From the NCBI GenBank assembly GCA_946480465.1, contig CAMLJY010000099.1, positions 1-17,944 on the forward strand: 17,944 nt of DNA, written 5' to 3'. The stretch is from an uncultured Burkholderiales bacterium. GTDB lineage: Bacteria > Pseudomonadota > Gammaproteobacteria > Burkholderiales > Burkholderiaceae. This document shows, piece by piece, positions 9,307 to 17,944 of the stretch (its first letter is position 1; each line of letters begins with the position of its first letter). The notes beneath the pieces are model-generated. The model was not told the origin of the DNA and did not search any database. It saw only the letters and a program-made list of their open reading frames with translations. Position numbers and translations under genes: made by a program.

Positions 9307-9318
9307 AACCGGGGCGAG

Positions 9319-10413
9319 TCAGGCCGGAGCGCCGGCGGCTCTGGCTCGCTGTTGGCGTTGCGAGCGCTCCTCGGGTGAGTCCGGTTCCAGCGGCCAGCCC
9401 TGCAGGTGCTGCAGGGCCAGGTCGGCCAGCGCGCGGATCCAGCCGTCACGGTCGTTCAGGCAGGGAATGAAGCGGAACTCCCGACCACCCGCGGCCTTGA
9501 ACGCATCCCGTGCCTCGATCGCGATTTCCTCGAGCGTCTCCAGGTTGTCGGCCGCGAAGCCGGGGCAGATGGCGTCGAGGCGCTTGATGCCACTGGCCGC
9601 CAGTCCGCGGACGGTGGGCTCGGTGTAGGGCTCCAGCCACTTGGCCCGGCCCAGCCGGCTCTGGAAGGTGACGATCCACTCGTCGTCGCGCAGCCCCAGC
9701 CGCTCTGCCAGCAACCGCGCCGTCTTGTGGCACTGGCAGTGGTACGGGTCGCCCAACGCCAGCGTGCGGGCTGGCAGGCCGTGGAAGCTCATCAGCAGCT
9801 TGTCGCCCCGGCCGTTGCTGCGCCAGTGCGCCTGCACGCTGTCGGCCAGGGCGCCGATGTAGCCCAGGTCGTCGTGGTACTGGTTGACGAAACGGAACTC
9901 CGGCAGCCGCCGCGCCGTCCGCGCCCATGCGGCGACGGCGTCGAAGGCGCTGGCTGTGGTGGCGGCCGCGTACTGCGGGTAGAGCGGCAAGACCAGGATG
10001 CGCGTGGCGCCGTCGGCCTTCAGGGCATCCAGCGCCGAGGCGATTGAGGGCGCGCCGTAACGCATGGCGCAGCGCACCAGCACCGGGTAGCCGCGCTGGC
10101 CCAGGTCACCCATCAGCCGCTTCGCCTGGCGCTCCGACCAGCTCAGCAGAGGCGATCCGTCGCGGGTCCAGATGGACGCGTACTTTGCGGCCGATTGCCG
10201 CGGGCGCACGCGCAGCAGCACACCATGCAGGATCAGCCACCACAGCGGCCCCGGGATCTCGACCACCCGTGGGTCCGACAGGAACTCCGCCAGGTAGCGG
10301 CGCAGCGCCGAAGGCGTGGGCGCCGCGGGGGAGCCCAGGTTGACCAGCAGCACGGCGGTGCGTTCGGGCTGGTCGTGGACGAAACGGGGCTCCGGTGCAA
10401 AGCGCATCGTCAT
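9319..10413 (-). CDS. hemH: Ferrochelatase HemH
   Basis: Ferrochelatase inserts Fe(II) into protoporphyrin IX, the last step of protoheme synthesis. It is full length at 364 aa. The family signatures are VLLVNLGSPAAPTPSALRRYL (about residues 21-41), the active-site His211 in LLMSFHGLPART, GDPYHCQCHKTARLL, the FQSRLGRAKWLEPYTEP stretch (250-266), and PGFAADNLETLEEI with Glu292. Two ATGs (10411-10413 and 10405-10407) lie two codons apart and neither has a clear ribosome-binding site, so the exact start is uncertain. The gene follows the receiver-domain gene by 16 bp. In related genomes I recall hemH next to hslR-grpE; here the tct genes lie between them. Confidence 0.97.
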   Translation of the reverse strand: MTMRFAPEPRFVHDQPERTAVLLVNLGSPAAPTPSALRRYLAEFLSDPRVVEIPGPLWWLILHGVLLRVRPRQSAAKYASIWTRDGSPLLSWSERQAKRLMGDLGQRGYPVLVRCAMRYGAPSIASALDALKADGATRILVLPLYPQYAAATTASAFDAVAAWARTARRLPEFRFVNQYHDDLGYIGALADSVQAHWRSNGRGDKLLMSFHGLPARTLALGDPYHCQCHKTARLLAERLGLRDDEWIVTFQSRLGRAKWLEPYTEPTVRGLAASGIKRLDAICPGFAADNLETLEEIAIEARDAFKAAGGREFRFIPCLNDRDGWIRALADLALQHLQGWPLEPDSPEERSQRQQRARAAGAPA

Positions 10414-10429
10414 CGGGGAAGCAGGCGCG

Positions 10430-10828
10430 TCAGGAAGGACGCATTCTCGCGGCAGCGTCCAGATCGGCGTTCAGCTGCAGCGGATCGATCGGTTTGAGCC
10501 AGTAGCCGCAGAAGCCGGCCTGCAGGTGCTGGCGCCGGACATCCTCGAACGCGTCCGCCGAACAGACGAAGGCCGGGGTGGATGCCAGCCCCGCTAGGCG
10601 GCGCAGCGCTGCGAGCAGCGCAAGGCCGGTGGTGTCCGGCAGATTGGCGTCCAGCACCAGCACGTCTGGCGGCCAATGACCGGCCAGTTCAAGGGCTTCG
10701 GCGCCGGTTTCCGCAACCTGCACCTCATACTCCGCGCGGCCGCACAGGGCTGCGGCGAACAGCAGCGCAGCGACGCGATCGTCTTCGACGTACAGCACGC
10801 GCCGAGGCGGGGCGGGCGGCTCGTACAC
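10430..10828 (-). CDS. Stand-alone receiver-domain response regulator
   Basis: This 132-aa protein is a single receiver domain with no output domain. Conserved residues are Glu15-Asp16-Asp17, the phospho-acceptor Asp60 (VLVLDANLPDTTG), Ser90 and Lys112 (WLKPID). The start is GTG at 10826-10828, separated by a single base from the TGA of the upstream cyclase gene, which indicates translational coupling. No histidine kinase gene is adjacent, so its phospho-donor is unknown. A CheY-like protein that docks on a partner is the natural reading, and the coupled cyclase-FHA protein is the obvious candidate. That link is inference. HemH follows 16 bp downstream. Confidence 0.88.
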   Translation of the reverse strand: MYEPPAPPRRVLYVEDDRVAALLFAAALCGRAEYEVQVAETGAEALELAGHWPPDVLVLDANLPDTTGLALLAALRRLAGLASTPAFVCSADAFEDVRRQHLQAGFCGYWLKPIDPLQLNADLDAAARMRPS

Positions 10829-10829
10829 G

Positions 10830-11774
10830 TCAGGGCGGGTGCGGCACGGTGTCCAGGAAGGACAGGATCTCGAAACGCACGGTCGGGGCCATCGGGTCGA
10901 TCGGCGAACCGCCCAGGCCGATCACCCCACTGCCGTGCAGCGTGCAGCTGCCGCGGCGCAGGCTCACGACCTCTTCGGCGTTGGCGAAGCGCACGTACGT
11001 GCCGTTGTAGCTGAGGTCGGTGATCTGGAAGAGGCCCCCGTGCCAGTCCAGCCGGGCGTGCGAACGCGATACCCTCGAATCGTCGACCCGGAAATGCGCT
11101 TGCGGGCTGCGGCCCAGCACCACGGGCATGTGCTCGCCGTCGTACACCTCGTTGACGTCGAGCCACATCAGGCGCACGGCTTCGGGCTCGATCGACGGCG
11201 CCACGAGACCGAACTGGGTGGCCGCGGTGTCGGTGCCGCGCCGGCCACCGAGCACGTGCACCTGCACCGGCTCGGCACGCCCGCGCAGGTGCATCCAGTC
11301 GAGGCTGCGGAAGCGCTTCTGGGCGGCCGCGGGCAGGCCGCGCATGACCTCGGCGGTGACCAAGGTCTCGTTGTCGCCCGCATGGTCGAGCAGCCGGGCC
11401 GCGACGTTGACTGCGTCGCCGAAGCAATCGCCCGCCATCTCCACGATCTCGCCCCGCGCCAGCGCGACCTGCAGCCGCAGGCCGCGCAGTCCGGCCGAGG
11501 CCCCCCGCTCGCGCCCGCGCGTGACGAGCTGGTCGAGGTCTTCATGCATTTGCTGGGCGGCCAGCAGGCCCTGCGCCGAATCGTCGAAGACGGCCATCAG
11601 GCCGTCGCCGAGCGTCTTGATGACCTGGCCGCCACAGGCGGGCACGGCGCGAGCGACGGTGGTCACCGTGTGGGTGACCACCGAGGTCGCTTCGGCATTG
11701 CCGAGGGTTTCGTACAGCGAGGTGCTGCCCCGAAGGTCGGCGAACAGCACGGTGCGCTCTGAGATGCGCGTCAT
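10830..11774 (-). CDS. Class III adenylate/guanylate cyclase with C-terminal FHA domain
   Basis: The 314-aa protein has an N-terminal cyclase catalytic domain (about residues 5-175) and a C-terminal FHA phosphothreonine-binding domain (about 200-290). The cyclase residues look complete: metal-binding Asp13 (VLFADLRGSTSLYE) and Asp57 (KTLGDGLMAVF), substrate Lys53, and GDCFGDAVNVAARL with Asn123 and Arg127. The Lys53 pattern favours ATP over GTP. The FHA domain has Gly221-Arg222, SRSH (236-239) and NGT (257-259), so phosphopeptide binding is probably retained. No membrane segment is visible, so it should be cytoplasmic. The frame is open to a GTG at 11834, but MTRISERTV at 11774 puts the start just before the catalytic domain. 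Neither start has a clear ribosome-binding site. The gene is tightly coupled to the receiver gene and hemH. Confidence 0.9.
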   Translation of the reverse strand: MTRISERTVLFADLRGSTSLYETLGNAEATSVVTHTVTTVARAVPACGGQVIKTLGDGLMAVFDDSAQGLLAAQQMHEDLDQLVTRGRERGASAGLRGLRLQVALARGEIVEMAGDCFGDAVNVAARLLDHAGDNETLVTAEVMRGLPAAAQKRFRSLDWMHLRGRAEPVQVHVLGGRRGTDTAATQFGLVAPSIEPEAVRLMWLDVNEVYDGEHMPVVLGRSPQAHFRVDDSRVSRSHARLDWHGGLFQITDLSYNGTYVRFANAEEVVSLRRGSCTLHGSGVIGLGGSPIDPMAPTVRFEILSFLDTVPHPP

Positions 11775-11876
11775 GGGCGACGAGTTTAATCGGTCAGTCC
11801 GCGCAAACCCGCCCTTGTCCGGGTCGGTTTCCACCGCCGGATGGCCATGGGGGGCATCCGAAAGTCATGCGAGGAA
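11775..11876 (-). other. Upstream region of the cyclase gene
   Basis: This gap between the rpoD hairpin and the cyclase start should hold the promoter of the cyclase-receiver-hemH set. A GATTAA-like -10 lies near 11785-11795 but I cannot pair it with a convincing -35 at the usual spacing. No other structure stands out. Confidence 0.3.
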
Positions 11877-11904
11877 CGAGGCTTGCGCTTCGACGCAAGC
11901 CTCG
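11877..11904 (-). terminator. rpoD terminator hairpin
   Basis: A perfect 11-bp stem, CGAGGCTTGCG (11877-11887) / CGCAAGCCTCG (11894-11904), has a 6-nt loop and lies 13 bp after the rpoD stop codon. This is the strongest hairpin in the window. The following minus-strand sequence is only mildly T-rich (TTCCTCG...ACTTTC), so termination may be partial. ATGCGAGG (11867-11874) could instead pair with CCTCGCAT (11900-11907), giving an overlapping alternative fold. Confidence 0.75.
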
Positions 11905-11917
11905 CATCCGGCCAACC

Positions 11918-14152
<2,235 letters not shown>

Positions 14153-14488
14153 GCGGGTCCTTGCGCGGTCATCGGGGGAGTTGCCATCCGCCGGAAGAGC
14201 ACCGACAGCGCTGGGCAGGCCTGGCCTGCACGCGGCGCAACGCGTTACCACGAAAACCGTGGCAACAACGCCCCCGGGGGCCCCCGGGTGTGGTGGATTC
14301 AAAAACGGCCGGGCAAGTTCGCGTGAACGTTCAAAGAGTGCAGCCCTGGCGGATATTCGGTGGCCTGAACGCATACTGCGTGCCCGTGTCGCGGGTGGCC
14401 TTTGACCGGAGGTGCTGCCGTCACTCTTGCCGATGCAACCAAACGAACATTATCGGCGAGATCGCCAATTGCGTCAAAGTCGGCCCGT
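14153..14488 (-). other. dnaG-rpoD intergenic region: rpoD promoter and long structured leader
   Basis: This 336-bp stretch has no convincing gene. On the minus strand it holds the rpoD promoter at its upstream end, then a predicted leader of about 290 nt. In transcription order the leader contains the 16-bp GC palindrome CCCGGGGGCCCCCGGG (14273-14288), a 9-bp stem with one G-U pair (14244-14252 / 14258-14266, loop GTTTT in the transcript), a 7-bp inverted repeat GCAGGCC-T-GGCCTGC (14215-14229), and the AAGGA ribosome-binding site near 14158-14162. The rpoD frame stays open upstream to 14374, but the start context there is poor and the encoded residues look non-native. Confidence 0.6.
14449..14477 (-). 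promoter_or_regulatory. Sigma-70 promoter of rpoD
   Basis: On the minus strand TTGACG (14477-14472), a 17-bp spacer and GATAAT (14454-14449) form a near-consensus housekeeping promoter. It lies 11 bp after the dnaG stop codon. The predicted start is near 14442, so the rpoD leader would be about 290 nt long. Confidence 0.85.
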
Positions 14489-16399
14489 TCAGCGGGCTGC
14501 GGAAGTGCGGGCGTTCTTCATGTCCGCACGCAGCTTGAACAGGGTTTTCAGCCGATCGGCGGCTGCTGAATCCGCAAGGTCGCCTGACTCCATCAGCCAC
14601 TGGATCTCGTCGTTGATCGCGACCTCGCGCAGGCGATGCAGGGCCTTGTCGATCTCGGCCTGGGGCTGCTCGTCTTCGAAATCGTGGAAGGCACGCATGC
14701 GTTCGAGCAGCGGGCGCAGCGTCTCGGCCTCGGCATCGGATTCCATCTCGTCCATCAGGGCCGACACCGTCATCGGCCCGTGTTCGTGGCAGACGCGTTC
14801 GAGCGCCGCGAAGAAGCTGCCATGCGGCGCCGGCTGGCCGCCCAGAAAGTCGTGGTCATCGGCCGGCAGGTCCAGCCAGACACTCGCGTGCCGCGCCAGC
14901 AGCCAGGCCACGCGGTCGAGCAGGGTGGCGGTCTGCGGCGGCAGACGGCGGCCGCCCATCGCGCGCGGGGTCTGACGTGTGTCGGCGCGCGGCCGCCTGT
15001 CGCGGTGGCGGACCTCGGGGTCATTGCGGTCATCGATGCCGGCTGCGTCGTCCGCCGGGGATGAGCGATCAACTCGGGCGCGGCCGGCGCGCTGCCAGTG
15101 GGCGGCAAGTGTCGCGGGATCGACAGCGCCGCGTCGCGACAGCTCGGCCAGCAACTGCTCGCGCAGCAAGCCGTCCGGGAGCTGTTCCAGCAGCGGCCGG
15201 GCCTGACCGAGCATGCGCGACCGGCCCTCGGCGGTGGCCAGGTCGCAATCCACCGCAGCCTGGTCCAGCAACTGCTCGGAGAGGGGTACGGCCTCGGAGA
15301 CGGCCTTCTGGAATGCCGCCGCACCGAGTTCCCGGACGTAGCTGTCCGGGTCGTGCTCCGCGGGCAGGAACAGGAAGCGGATGCTGCGCAGGTCGGTCGC
15401 GTGCGGTAGCGCGGCCTCGAGTGCCCGAGCGGCGGCCCGGCGGCCGGCGGCGTCGCCGTCGAAGCTGAAGACCACCGACTCGGTGAAGCGGAACAGCTTG
15501 GCGACATGCTCGGCGGTGCAGGCCGTGCCCAGGGTCGCGACGGCGTTGCCGAAGCCGGACTGCGCCAGCGCCACGACGTCCATGTAGCCCTCGACGACCA
15601 GCGCGTAGCCGCGCTCCCTCACCGCCTGCCGCGCCTCGTACAGGCCGTAGAGTTCCTGGCCCTTGTGGAAGACGGGGGTTTCCGGCGAATTCAGGTACTT
15701 CGGCTCGCCTTGGTCGAGCACGCGTCCACCAAAGCCGATGACCTCGCCGCGCACGGAGCGGATAGGAAACATGATGCGGTCGCGAAAGCGGTCGTAGCGC
15801 TTCTGGTCGGCCTCGTCCAGGCCTTCGTCGGCGCCTTGCACGATGACGAGGCCGCATTCGGCCAGTTGCGGATCGTCATAACGTGGAAAAGCGCTGGCCA
15901 GCGAACGCCAGCCTTCCGGGGCGTAGCCGAGACCGAAGCGCGCGGCGATGGCCCCGGTCAGTCCGCGGCGCTTCAGGTAGTCGATGGCGCGCGGGCTCTT
16001 CTTCAGGGCCTGGCGGTAGTGCTCGCCGGCGCGGGCCAGCACGTCGGTCAGGCTGGCGCGTTGCTCGCGTTCCTGCGCGGCGCGGGCGCGGTCCTCCGGG
16101 CTGGCCGGGTCCTCCGGCACGGTCAGGCCGACCTGCTGCGCCAGTTCGCGCACCGCATCCAGGAAGCCCAGGCCGCCTTGTTCCACGAGGAAGCGGATCG
16201 CGTCGCCATGGGCGCCGCAGCCGAAGCAGTGGTAGGTTTGGCGCGAGGGGCTGACGATGAAGCTGGGCGTCTTCTCGCCATGGAAGGGACACAGGCCCTT
16301 GTGGTTGATGCCGGCCTTCTTGAGCTCGACGTGGCGGCCCACCACCTCGACGATGTCGACGCGGGAGACGAGGTCCTGGATGAAGCCCTGGGGAATCAC
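14489..16399 (-). CDS. dnaG: DNA primase DnaG
   Basis: Primase makes the RNA primers for chromosome replication and works with the replicative helicase DnaB. The protein is 636 aa, a normal length. The N-terminal CHC2 zinc-binding domain has Cys37, His40, Cys58 and Cys61. The TOPRIM core shows VEGYMDVVAL with Glu270, FSFDGDAAG with Asp314/Asp316, and LPAEHDPDSY with Asp350/Asp352. A polar, Arg-rich linker (about 441-485) leads to the C-terminal helicase-binding domain. The start is GTG at 16397-16399, chosen because MIPQGFIQDLVSRVDIV is the usual N-terminus; the ribosome-binding site is weak. It precedes rpoD, as in the classic rpsU-dnaG-rpoD operon, but rpsU is not next to it here. Confidence 0.98.
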   Translation of the reverse strand: MIPQGFIQDLVSRVDIVEVVGRHVELKKAGINHKGLCPFHGEKTPSFIVSPSRQTYHCFGCGAHGDAIRFLVEQGGLGFLDAVRELAQQVGLTVPEDPASPEDRARAAQEREQRASLTDVLARAGEHYRQALKKSPRAIDYLKRRGLTGAIAARFGLGYAPEGWRSLASAFPRYDDPQLAECGLVIVQGADEGLDEADQKRYDRFRDRIMFPIRSVRGEVIGFGGRVLDQGEPKYLNSPETPVFHKGQELYGLYEARQAVRERGYALVVEGYMDVVALAQSGFGNAVATLGTACTAEHVAKLFRFTESVVFSFDGDAAGRRAAARALEAALPHATDLRSIRFLFLPAEHDPDSYVRELGAAAFQKAVSEAVPLSEQLLDQAAVDCDLATAEGRSRMLGQARPLLEQLPDGLLREQLLAELSRRGAVDPATLAAHWQRAGRARVDRSSPADDAAGIDDRNDPEVRHRDRRPRADTRQTPRAMGGRRLPPQTATLLDRVAWLLARHASVWLDLPADDHDFLGGQPAPHGSFFAALERVCHEHGPMTVSALMDEMESDAEAETLRPLLERMRAFHDFEDEQPQAEIDKALHRLREVAINDEIQWLMESGDLADSAAADRLKTLFKLRADMKNARTSAAR

Positions 16400-16462
16400 G
16401 CCGGCAGTCTAGCGAAGCGCCTCCGAGGCCCCGCGCTGCGGCGGCCGGACGAAACGGCAGGA

Positions 16463-17944
16463 CTACTCGGCGAGCTGGGTTCGCGCGCTGCCGGCACCGG
16501 GATCGCCAGCGTCGGGCGAGGCGGCGGGGGCCGATGGCGCGGCTGCGAGGGCGAAGAGGCCCCGCCACTCGCGCACCCAGCCGGCCACCTCGCCAGCGGG
16601 CATCGGCGGCGCGATGCCGGCGCCCTGGCCGATCTCGCAGCCGATGTCCAGCAGCATGCGGGCCTGGGCTGGCGTCTCGACCCCTTCGGCGACCGCGATG
16701 CAATCGAAGGTGCGGGCGAGGCTGATCACGCCTTCCACGATGGCCCGGTCCTGCGTGTCCGACAGCATGTTGGCGACGAAGGAGCGGTCGATCTTCAGCA
16801 CGTGCAGCGGCAGCCGCTTGAGGTAGGTCAGTGTCGAGTAGCCGGTACCGAAGTCGTCCAGCGCCCAGCGCACGCCCAGCTTCGCACAGCGATCGAGCAG
16901 GGCCGAGGTGAAGCCGATGTCGGTCAGCGCGGCGGTTTCCAGCACCTCCAGCTCCAGTCTCGGGCCCAGGGGCCGGGCATGGCGTGCCAGCAGTTCGGCC
17001 AGGCGCTGTGCGAAGTCGGGCTCCTGGAGGTGGCGCGCCGAGATGTTGACGCTGACCGTCAGGTCGAGCCCCATCGCCGTCCAGGCGTCCAGTTGATCGA
17101 GCGCGCGTGCGAGCACGTGGTCGCCGACGCGCGCCGACAAGCCGGTGTGCTCGATCAGCGGCAGGAACTGCGCCGGCGGCACGAGGCCATGCTCCGGATG
17201 GTTCCAACGCAGCAGGGCTTCCATGCCCAGCACCACGCCGCGCTTCAAGTCGACCTTGGGCTGGTAGTACAGCGTCAGTTCGTCCCGGTCCAGGGCCTCC
17301 TGCACCCGGCCGATCGCCATCACCCGTTCCTCGGCGCGGCGGCTGTGCTCCGGGTCGAAGAACAGGAAGCCGTTGCGGCCGGACTGCTTGGCGCCGTACA
17401 TCGCGTGGTCGGCGTGGCGCAGCAGGGTGTCGGCGTCGCTGCCGTCCAGGGGGTAGATGGTTGCGCCGACGCTGGCGCTGATGATCACCGGCTCGCGGCC
17501 TTCCTCCACCGTGAACGGTTGGGCGACGACGCGCAGCACGCGCTCGACGGCCGCACGCGCTTCGTCGACCGTGCCGGCCCGCAGCAGCAGCGCGAACTCG
17601 TCGCCGCCCAGGCGGGCGGCGACATCGGCCCAGGCCGTGCCGCGTGCGCGCAGCGCGGTGCGCAGGCGCGCGGCCAGTTCGGCCAGCAGCCTGTCGCCGG
17701 CCTGCTGGCCGTAGCGGTCGTTGACCGACTTGAAGTGATCGAGGTCGAGGTAGCAGACGGCCATCAGGTAGCCGTCCCGGTCGGTGGAGGCCATTGCCTC
17801 GGCCAGCAGCTGGCCCAGCCGGGCGCGGTTGGGCAGGCGCGTCAGTTCGTCGAAGTTGGCTTGGCGCTCCATGCGCTCGCGCTGAAGGCGCTGCTCGGTC
17901 ACGTCGCTGACGACGAGCACGTGGTAGCGCAGGGCCCCGTCCGG
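16463..17944 (-). CDS. PAS/GGDEF/EAL cyclic-di-GMP signalling protein, 5' end cut by window edge
   Basis: This protein makes and/or breaks down the second messenger cyclic di-GMP. The 493 visible residues begin at the end of a PAS-type sensor domain (YHVLVVSDVTEQRLQRERME); the rest of the N-terminus is outside the window. The diguanylate cyclase domain starts at FDELTRLPNRARLG and has an intact GGDEF at 17594-17608. The inhibitory RxxD site normally found five residues before it is degenerate (AWAD, no Arg). The EAL phosphodiesterase domain has GMEALLRW (EAL at 17213-17221), SVNISARHLQ, DDFGTGYSTLTYLK, LKIDRSFV and AEGVET, all consistent with activity. A polar/Ala-rich tail ends the protein. 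It lies 63 bp upstream of dnaG on the same strand; a shared transcript is possible. Confidence 0.95.
   Translation of the reverse strand, partial: PDGALRYHVLVVSDVTEQRLQRERMERQANFDELTRLPNRARLGQLLAEAMASTDRDGYLMAVCYLDLDHFKSVNDRYGQQAGDRLLAELAARLRTALRARGTAWADVAARLGGDEFALLLRAGTVDEARAAVERVLRVVAQPFTVEEGREPVIISASVGATIYPLDGSDADTLLRHADHAMYGAKQSGRNGFLFFDPEHSRRAEERVMAIGRVQEALDRDELTLYYQPKVDLKRGVVLGMEALLRWNHPEHGLVPPAQFLPLIEHTGLSARVGDHVLARALDQLDAWTAMGLDLTVSVNISARHLQEPDFAQRLAELLARHARPLGPRLELEVLETAALTDIGFTSALLDRCAKLGVRWALDDFGTGYSTLTYLKRLPLHVLKIDRSFVANMLSDTQDRAIVEGVISLARTFDCIAVAEGVETPAQARMLLDIGCEIGQGAGIAPPMPAGEVAGWVREWRGLFALAAAPSAPAASPDAGDPGAGSARTQLAE

Noticed and set aside
11775..11834. Upstream GTG adding 20 residues to the cyclase-FHA protein
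   Set aside because: No ribosome-binding site is seen and the catalytic domain begins directly after the ATG at 11774. I hold this start with only moderate confidence.
14153..14374. A 74-codon upstream in-frame extension of rpoD
   Set aside because: It crosses the structured leader, has no ribosome-binding site at 14374, and AAGGA supports the ATG at 14152. Open frames of this length are common by chance here.
16400..16462. A promoter for dnaG (TAGACT at 16407-16412)
   Set aside because: No plausible -35 lies about 17 bp upstream of it.

Overview
The window is a GC-rich (mid-60s percent by eye) piece of chromosome from a betaproteobacterium, most likely a Burkholderiales member of the Rubrivivax/Leptothrix/Ideonella/Comamonadaceae kind. 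The assignment rests on the style of DnaK, DnaG and RpoD (including an Ala/Lys-rich RpoD N-terminus), the hemH/hslR/grpE/dnaK/dnaJ neighbourhood, and a Bug-type tripartite tricarboxylate transporter. No RNA gene, CRISPR array, insertion sequence, integrase or phage gene was seen. The coding content is ordinary and nearly gapless; the interest lies in control sites and gene order.

Left part (1-3925, all minus strand): the heat-shock block hslR-grpE-dnaK-dnaJ, with dnaJ cut by the left edge. A near-perfect sigma-32 promoter lies upstream of grpE, and a weaker sigma-32-like site sits in the grpE-dnaK gap. GrpE, DnaK and DnaJ form one chaperone machine. HslR (Hsp15) handles stalled 50S subunits.

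Middle (3953-9287): a complete tricarboxylate uptake module. The two-component pair tctD-tctE reads leftward and the transporter genes tctC-tctB-tctA read rightward from a 148-bp divergent control region. TctE senses the substrate outside the cytoplasm, TctD should activate tctCBA, TctC captures the substrate in the periplasm and TctAB carries it in. The module appears to split a hemH-hslR neighbourhood that I recall as adjacent in other Burkholderiales.

Right part (9319-17944, all minus strand): read in transcription order, a truncated PAS/GGDEF/EAL cyclic-di-GMP protein, dnaG primase, rpoD (with its own strong sigma-70 promoter and a leader of about 290 nt), a hairpin after rpoD, then a tight three-gene set. 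That set is a class III nucleotide cyclase fused to an FHA domain, a stand-alone receiver domain, and hemH ferrochelatase. hemH converges on tctA.

I found no clearly new system. The best leads are the cyclase-FHA/receiver/hemH arrangement, the tct insertion with look-alike hairpins at both junctions, the CTAG inverted repeat in the tct control region, and the structured rpoD leader.
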